DNA from: Porphyrobacter sp.
GTDB lineage: Bacteria; Pseudomonadota; Alphaproteobacteria; Sphingomonadales; Sphingomonadaceae
Assembly (NCBI GenBank): GCA_021732945.1
Contig: JAKFWB010000047.1
Coordinates: 1 to 10,181, forward strand
Reading direction: 5' to 3'
DNA length: 10,181 bases
Made by a program: the position numbers and the translations under genes. Numbering within the stretch: the first letter of the stretch is position 1; each line of letters starts with the position of its first letter. The notes beneath the pieces were generated by a model, which saw only the letters and a program-made list of their open reading frames with translations, was not told where the DNA came from and searched no databases. Shown here piece by piece: positions 1 through 10,181 of the stretch.

Positions 1-1
1 G

Positions 2-2680
<2,679 letters not shown>

Positions 2681-2686
2681 AGGCGT

Positions 2687-2715
2687 GGGGGCCTTGGACG
2701 TGAGTTCAGGCCCCC
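2687..2715 (+). other. Hairpin in the rpoB-rpoC spacer, capped by a GNRA-type loop
   Basis: GGGGGCCT at 2687-2694 is perfectly complementary to AGGCCCCC at 2708-2715. Inside it, after one bulged T at 2695, GGAC (2696-2699) pairs with GTTC (2704-2707) through one G-T wobble and closes on the tetraloop GTGA (2700-2703), a GNRA sequence. No run of T follows, so it does not look like an intrinsic terminator. Its place between two co-transcribed genes would suit an mRNA-processing or stability element; that role is inference. Confidence 0.55.
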
Positions 2716-2761
2716 GCATCCCTCGGCCATCTGAATTCATCCCATCAGCGGGAAGCAAGCC

Positions 2762-7066
<4,305 letters not shown>

Positions 7067-7095
7067 GCTTCACCCGCCCTCACAGGCTACGAATT

Positions 7096-7133
7096 GCCCC
7101 GCCGGAGCCCATGCTCCGGCGGGGCTTTTCTTT
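7096..7133 (+). terminator. Intrinsic (Rho-independent) terminator of the rpoBC transcript
   Basis: GCCCCGCCGGAGC (7096-7108) and GCTCCGGCGGGGC (7113-7125) form a perfect 13-base-pair stem with a four-base loop CCAT, followed at once by TTTTCTTT (7126-7133). It starts 30 bases after the rpoC stop codon. The T tract lies on the + strand side only, so it acts on rightward transcription. It separates the RNA polymerase genes from the hypothetical gene and gltX, which should therefore have their own promoter. Confidence 0.95.
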
Positions 7134-7236
7134 GGCTTTGGGCGGGCGGTGTCGAGTGGCCATTTCGCTATTGCAAATCATTCGCGCATATGATGATCTG
7201 TATCTGGCCGATTGGCAGCAGCACTAGCGAGGTTCC

Positions 7237-7677
7237 ATGTCCCAGCATCCCATTCCGTCCACCGTCGCGAAGCAGATCATCGTCGGGCTGGCGACGCCGC
7301 CACGGATTGAGGCGCTGGGGCCGATTGGAGGCCGCTTTATCCATGCGTTGCGTCTGATAGCCCTGCATGAACGGCTGAGCCGTGATCCTGTCCCGGAATT
7401 GGCTGTGCGGCTAGGCAGTGTTGCCGTGGCGGCCAAGGCGCTGATCCTTGCCCACGCGGTGTCCGCAAGCTGGCCCGAAAACATCCACGTCTCCCGCTTC
7501 TGCTGCCAGCTGCTGAGCCATGATGAGATGACCATTGGCACCATGGTGGATGCCGCCGCTCATAGTGACCGAACTGGGTTTGAAGCTGCGCTTGCAGGCT
7601 TGATCCGGGCCGAACGCATGCACCGCCTATGGGACAGCGCGCTTGCCCTGGTGGCGGCGGAAGTGCGCGGGGTGTGA
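7237..7677 (+). CDS. Hypothetical protein, 146 aa, helix-rich, upstream of gltX
   Basis: I do not recognise this protein. It is probably a real gene: an ATG at 7237 has GAGG at 7229-7232 four bases upstream, the frame is open for 146 codons with the G/C-rich third positions of its neighbours, and it fills an otherwise empty gap on the same strand. The predicted product is soluble, without a signal peptide or membrane span, and looks mostly alpha-helical. Ala/Leu-rich helices cover about 33-78 and 103-144. The middle has a vicinal cysteine pair (C89-C90) followed by LSHDEMTIGTM, a segment that looks more specific than the rest. It ends 40 bases before gltX, so the two could share a transcript. 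A function in RNA polymerase or aminoacylation would be guesswork. Long reverse-strand frames cross it but look like shadows. Confidence 0.72.
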   Translation: MSQHPIPSTVAKQIIVGLATPPRIEALGPIGGRFIHALRLIALHERLSRDPVPELAVRLGSVAVAAKALILAHAVSASWPENIHVSRFCCQLLSHDEMTIGTMVDAAAHSDRTGFEAALAGLIRAERMHRLWDSALALVAAEVRGV

Positions 7678-7681
7678 AGCC

Positions 7682-7710
7682 TTGCGGGCGGCGGCGGCCC
7701 GCTCTACAGA
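7682..7710 (+). promoter_or_regulatory. Candidate promoter for gltX, possibly giving a leaderless mRNA
   Basis: TTGCGG at 7682-7687 (preceded by C, as in the alphaproteobacterial CTTG-type -35) and TACAGA at 7705-7710 are separated by 17 bases. The start site would then fall about seven bases beyond the -10, at or next to the A of the gltX ATG (7718), giving a leaderless or nearly leaderless transcript. Both hexamers are imperfect and the region is G+C-rich, so this is only a candidate; read-through from the gene upstream is the alternative. Confidence 0.35.
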
Positions 7711-7715
7711 GAGCG
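7700..7715 (+). promoter_or_regulatory. Hairpin covering the gltX ribosome site
   Basis: CGCTCT (7700-7705) pairs perfectly with AGAGCG (7710-7715) around the loop ACAG, ending two bases before the gltX ATG. The only Shine-Dalgarno-like sequence, AGAGAG at 7708-7713, lies in the loop and 3' arm. On a longer transcript from upstream, folding would hide the ribosome site. The stem is short, and it overlaps the candidate -10 hexamer, so it may instead be chance. Confidence 0.35.
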
Positions 7716-7717
7716 CC

Positions 7718-9076
7718 ATGATCACCACCCGTTTCGCCCCATCGCCCACCGGCCGCCTCCACGTCGGCAACATCCGCACCGCGCTGCACAACTGGATGCT
7801 GGCGCGGCGTAGCGGAGGCACATTCATTCTGCGGATCGATGACACCGATGCCGAGCGCAGCCGCGAGGATTATGTCGACGCGATCCGTGCTGATCTCGAC
7901 TGGCTTGGCATTGCATGGGACAGTGAGGAGCGGCAGTCGGCACGCTTCGACCGCTATGAAACGGCGTTCGCGGCACTCAAGGCAGCAGGGCGAATCTATC
8001 CTTGCTACGAAAGCGCGCAGGAGCTCGACGTAAAGCGCAAGATCGCGCTCGGGCGCGGATTGCCGCCAATCTATGATCGCGCGGCGCTCAAGCTGACCGA
8101 AGCTGAGCGCGCGGCAAAGGAAGCTGAGGTCATCGCGCCCCACTGGCGCTTCCTGCTCGATCATGCCGAACCGATTGTGTGGGATGACGGCATTCGTGGG
8201 CCCCAGAAATTCGACGCCGCGCAGCTGTCCGATCCGGTGATCCGCCGCGCCGACGGCTCCTGGCTTTACATGATGCCAAGCGCGGTGGACGACATTGATA
8301 TGGGTGTCACGCAGGTGCTGCGTGGTGAGGATCATGTTTCGAACACTGCGGTTCAGATTCAAATCTTTACCGCACTTTTTGCTGCAAAATTTGCTGCAAC
8401 AGAAGGTGCAACAAAAATGCTCCCCGCCTTCGCCCATGAAGCGCTGTTGGTGGGGCGTGAGGGCAAGCTGTCCAAGCGGCTGGGATCGCTTGGCTGCGAT
8501 GCTTTCCGCGAACGCGGGATTGAGCCTGAAGCGATCCTTTCGCTGCTGGCTCGGCTCGGCACGTCGGAGCCGGTTGAGCCGATTGTTGATCGGGCGCGGC
8601 TCATCGAAAGCTTCGATCTTGCGACCTTTGGCCGCGCACCGGCAAAGTTTGATGAAGAGGATCTTAATCGGCTGAACGCCGGGATCGTCCATCAACTGCC
8701 CTTTTCTGCCGTGGCGACACGGCTGCCGCCGGGCATGGATGAGGCCGGGTGGCATGTCATCCGCCCCAATCTGGCCCATGTCGGCGAAGCGGAAAGCTGG
8801 TGGCGGTTGGTAACCGGGCCGATTGCGCAGCCATCATTCGCTGATGAAGACAAGGCGTTTCTGGCGGAGGCCGCGCGACTGCTGGCCTGGGGCGATAACC
8901 CTTGGGGCGCGCTGACCAACGCGCTTAAGGACGCGACCGGGCGCAAGGGCAAGCCGCTGTTCTTGCCGCTGCGCCAAGCGCTCACCGGGATGGATCATGG
9001 CCCCGACATGGGCGAGTTGCTCCCGCTGATCGGCGAGGCTGAAGCGCGCGCGCGGCTGGAGCAGGCAGCGGGCTGA
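7718..9076 (+). CDS. gltX: Glutamyl-tRNA synthetase, zinc-less alphaproteobacterial type
   Basis: This class I synthetase charges tRNA with glutamate in the cytosol using ATP. The ATG at 7718 is chosen because the family begins with RFAPSPTG within a few residues; upstream in-frame starts run into the previous gene. The product is 452 residues. The HIGH-type motif is HVGN (15-18) in RLHVGNIRTA; the KMSKS-type motif is KLSKR (250-254). The Rossmann catalytic core covers about 1-300 and the helical anticodon-binding region the rest. The zinc ligands of E. coli GluRS (C98, C100, C125, H127) are not kept: only C96 remains in the YPCYES segment. Alphaproteobacteria often carry two GltX proteins; this resembles the shorter non-zinc one, so whether it serves tRNA-Glu, tRNA-Gln or both cannot be read here. 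Residues 221-232 (FAAKFAATEGAT) are a repeat-derived insertion relative to my recollection of the family. Confidence 0.95.
   Translation: MITTRFAPSPTGRLHVGNIRTALHNWMLARRSGGTFILRIDDTDAERSREDYVDAIRADLDWLGIAWDSEERQSARFDRYETAFAALKAAGRIYPCYESAQELDVKRKIALGRGLPPIYDRAALKLTEAERAAKEAEVIAPHWRFLLDHAEPIVWDDGIRGPQKFDAAQLSDPVIRRADGSWLYMMPSAVDDIDMGVTQVLRGEDHVSNTAVQIQIFTALFAAKFAATEGATKMLPAFAHEALLVGREGKLSKRLGSLGCDAFRERGIEPEAILSLLARLGTSEPVEPIVDRARLIESFDLATFGRAPAKFDEEDLNRLNAGIVHQLPFSAVATRLPPGMDEAGWHVIRPNLAHVGEAESWWRLVTGPIAQPSFADEDKAFLAEAARLLAWGDNPWGALTNALKDATGRKGKPLFLPLRQALTGMDHGPDMGELLPLIGEAEARARLEQAAG
8378..8413 (+). repeat. Three imperfect 12-base tandem repeats inside gltX
   Basis: The units are TTTGCTGCAAAA (8378-8389), TTTGCTGCAACA (8390-8401) and GAAGGTGCAACA (8402-8413), with a more distant relative, TTTACCGCACTT, just before (8366-8377). 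The first two differ at one base. They keep frame and encode FAAK, FAAT and EGAT. By hand count the 36 bases are about 42% G+C, clearly below the rest of gltX. Confidence 0.75.
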
Positions 9077-9090
9077 ACCCGCGCCGCGGC

Positions 9091-9117
9091 GTTCAACAGG
9101 CAGCGGACCTGCTTGAC
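9091..9117 (+). other. Imperfect stem-loop after gltX, touching the arsR -35
   Basis: GTTCAACAGG (9091-9100) pairs with CCTGCTTGAC (9108-9117) in nine pairs with one bulged base on each side (T9093, C9112) and a seven-base loop. No T run follows, so it is not a convincing intrinsic terminator for gltX. It overlaps the TTGACG hexamer at 9113-9118. Confidence 0.25.
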
Positions 9118-9141
9118 GTTCAGTATCTGATTCGATATTTC
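9113..9141 (+). promoter_or_regulatory. Probable arsR-acr3 promoter
   Basis: CTTGACG (with the -35 hexamer TTGACG at 9113-9118) is a near-ideal alphaproteobacterial -35. The -10 is less clear: TATTTC at 9136-9141 has 17-base spacing, GATATT at 9134-9139 matches better but with 15. Either lies within the inverted repeat at 9131-9154, as expected for a promoter blocked by ArsR. Confidence 0.55.
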
Positions 9142-9154
9142 TGAAAGTATCGAA
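9131..9154 (+). promoter_or_regulatory. Probable ArsR operator (inverted repeat)
   Basis: TTCGATA (9131-9137) and TATCGAA (9148-9154) are perfect inverted arms separated by ten bases. The spacer contains its own short symmetric element, TTTC-T-GAAA (9138-9146). A further AGTATC half-site occurs at 9122-9127, in the same orientation as AGTATC at 9146-9151 and exactly 24 bases upstream. The site lies between the -35 and the arsR ribosome site and overlaps either candidate -10, the usual position for autorepression by an ArsR/SmtB dimer. Confidence 0.65.
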
Positions 9155-9167
9155 ATGAGGGTGTCAC

Positions 9168-9506
9168 ATGCAATCCGATCACGTCGTCCGGGCGCTGGCA
9201 GCCCTTGCACAGGATCACCGCCTCGCCGCCTTTCGGCAACTGGTTCAGGCTGGAAAAGATGGCGTGCCGGCCGGCATCCTGGCTGAGCGTTTGGGCGTCC
9301 CGCCATCCTCGATGAGCTTCCATCTGGCGCAATTGGTCCAATCGGGCCTTGCGCGCCAGCGGCGCGAAGGCCGTTCGATCATCTATCAGGCGGACTATGC
9401 CGCCATGAATCGGGTGATGTCTTTTCTCACCGAAAATTGCTGCGGCGGTGCGGATTGCGCGGCGAATACTGCCGCGCTTGCAGATTGTGGGGCTCACGCG
9501 GAATGA
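9168..9506 (+). CDS. arsR: ArsR-family arsenite-responsive repressor
   Basis: This is a 112-residue winged-helix repressor of the ArsR/SmtB family, predicted to bind the ars promoter as a dimer and leave it when As(III) (or Sb(III)) binds. The ATG at 9168 has GAGGG (9157-9161) six bases upstream. The helix-turn-helix spans about 35-61 ([20 protein letters not shown]), followed by the wing ([13 protein letters not shown], 62-74). The E. coli-type CxCxxC sensor near the DNA-binding helix is absent. Instead the C-terminal end carries C91-C92 and C97 (ENCCGGADC), plus C107. This resembles the Acidithiobacillus ferrooxidans ArsR type, where Cys95, Cys96 and Cys102 bind As(III); the last spacing here is one residue shorter. 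The stop codon overlaps the next start, so the pump gene should be co-transcribed and translationally coupled. Confidence 0.92.
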   Translation: MQSDHVVRALAALAQDHRLAAFRQLVQAGKDGVPAGILAERLGVPPSSMSFHLAQLVQSGLARQRREGRSIIYQADYAAMNRVMSFLTENCCGGADCAANTAALADCGAHAE

Positions 9507-10181
9507 CGGCTATTTCAACGGAGGCTCAGTCAGCAGCCGCAGGTCTGGGCTTGTTCGAAAAGTGGCTAAGCCTCTGGGTTGGGGCGGCGATTCTGATCGG
9601 CGTGGGGCTGGGCAATGCCGCCCCGCAGGCCTTTGCGGTGCTGGCGGGGCTGGAATATGCGTCGGTCAATCTCGTCGTGGCAGTGCTGATCTGGGCGATG
9701 ATCTTTCCGATGATGGTCGCAGTCGATTTCGGCGCGGTGCGACGCGCAGGCGACAAGCCGCGCGGGTTGATCATCACGCTGGTGGTGAACTGGCTGATCA
9801 AGCCCTTCACCATGGCTTTGCTGGGCGTGCTGTTCTTCGAGATTGTGTTTGCCGATCTGATCGCGCCCGGCGATGCGGAGCAGTATATCGCCGGGCTTAT
9901 CCTGCTGGGCGCGGCGCCATGCACGGCGATGGTCTTCGTCTGGGCACAGATGACGCGCGGTGATCCGGCTTACACCTTGGTGCAGGTCGCGGCGAATGAC
10001 CTGATCATGATTGTCGCCTTTGCTCCGATCGTAGCGCTGCTGCTAGGGGTGACGAGCATCGCTGTGCCGTGGGAGACGCTGCTCTTGTCAGTGGCCCTCT
10101 ATGTCGTGGTGCCGCTCGCCGTGGGAGCATTGGTCCGCCATCGCCTGCTTGCAAGGCGCGGCGGTGATGAGGGGGCGGTGT
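9503..10181 (+). CDS. acr3: ACR3-family arsenite efflux permease, 3'-truncated by window edge
   Basis: This is an inner-membrane arsenite exporter of the ACR3 type (often labelled arsB in annotations although unrelated in sequence to E. coli ArsB). The ATG at 9503 overlaps the arsR stop as ATGA, and the frame stays open to the window end, showing 226 residues of an expected 350 or so. Hydrophobic spans lie near 22-40, 54-74, 88-118, 129-149, 157-182 and 192-211. The hallmark block [20 protein letters not shown] (136-155) holds C140, which corresponds to the conserved TM4 cysteine shown to be essential in Alkaliphilus Acr3. The following [15 protein letters not shown] segment is also characteristic. 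The later conserved TM9 glutamate lies outside. There is no separate ribosome site close to the start, so coupling with arsR is likely. The arsC reductase, if any, is not between arsR and acr3. Confidence 0.92.
   Translation, partial: MTAISTEAQSAAAGLGLFEKWLSLWVGAAILIGVGLGNAAPQAFAVLAGLEYASVNLVVAVLIWAMIFPMMVAVDFGAVRRAGDKPRGLIITLVVNWLIKPFTMALLGVLFFEIVFADLIAPGDAEQYIAGLILLGAAPCTAMVFVWAQMTRGDPAYTLVQVAANDLIMIVAFAPIVALLLGVTSIAVPWETLLLSVALYVVVPLAVGALVRHRLLARRGGDEGAV

Noticed and set aside
2732..2739. TGAATTCA palindrome in the rpoB-rpoC spacer as an operator
   Set aside because: An eight-base palindrome is common by chance, and no second copy or promoter lies nearby.
7171..7194. TTGCAA (7171-7176) and TATGAT (7189-7194) as a promoter for the hypothetical gene
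   Set aside because: TATGAT is a fair -10, but the spacing is only 12 bases, and no good -35 lies 16-18 bases upstream of it. Transcription must start somewhere after the terminator, yet this pair is not acceptable as it stands.
7094..7357. Forward frame of 87 codons beginning in the rpoC terminator
   Set aside because: It starts at a TTG inside the terminator stem region, has no ribosome site, and overlaps the better-supported gene at 7237 in another frame.
7643..7717. Upstream extension of gltX to an in-frame TTG at 7643
   Set aside because: It would add 25 residues that overlap the preceding gene and precede the normal family start (RFAPSPTG just after Met), with no ribosome site.
7337..8779. 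Reverse-strand open frame of 480 codons across the hypothetical gene and gltX
   Set aside because: It is antisense to a clearly identified GluRS, has no family resemblance and no plausible ribosome site; it is explained by the same codon bias.
9075..9094. GAAC...GTTC with the CGCCGCGGCG palindrome as a gltX terminator
   Set aside because: The outer and inner arms do not form one continuous stem and no T run follows.
9448..9963. Forward frame of 171 codons over the arsR end and acr3
   Set aside because: It is a shifted frame; the frame from 9503 gives clear ACR3 membrane segments and motif, while this one gives Arg/Gly-rich sequence with no family match.

Overview
The window reads as chromosomal DNA of a G+C-rich alphaproteobacterium, most likely a member of the Sphingomonadales (an Erythrobacter/Novosphingobium-like lineage). 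This rests on the alphaproteobacterial style of RpoB and RpoC, a zinc-less GluRS paralogue, and a strong G/C third-position bias. The order-level call is recognition from memory, not a search. All genes that can be supported lie on the + strand. No tRNA, rRNA, CRISPR array, insertion sequence or phage gene was seen.

Layout. (1) 2-2680: the 3' two thirds of rpoB. (2) 2681-2761: an 81-base spacer holding a GNRA-capped hairpin. (3) 2762-7066: complete rpoC. (4) 7096-7133: a textbook intrinsic terminator that closes the rpoBC transcript. (5) 7237-7677: a small unrecognised protein, followed 40 bases later by gltX (7718-9076), a glutamyl-tRNA synthetase of the short zinc-less type. gltX has a candidate promoter and hairpin at its start and an in-frame 12-base tandem repeat just before its KMSKS-like motif. 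(6) 9113-9154: an arsR promoter/operator region. (7) 9168-9506: arsR, overlapping by ATGA an ACR3-type arsenite efflux gene (9503 onward) that leaves the window.

Function. The left 7 kb is core transcription machinery: RpoB and RpoC together form the RNA polymerase active site. The middle carries translation (Glu-tRNA formation). The right end is a metalloid-detoxification operon in which the As(III)-responsive repressor ArsR should bind the inverted repeat in its own promoter and release it when arsenite is present, so that the ACR3 pump is made.

No wholly new multi-gene system is visible. The observations most worth following are the repeat-built insertion in gltX, the multi-half-site ars operator with the C-terminal cysteine sensor, the rpoB-rpoC spacer hairpin, and the unknown protein upstream of gltX.
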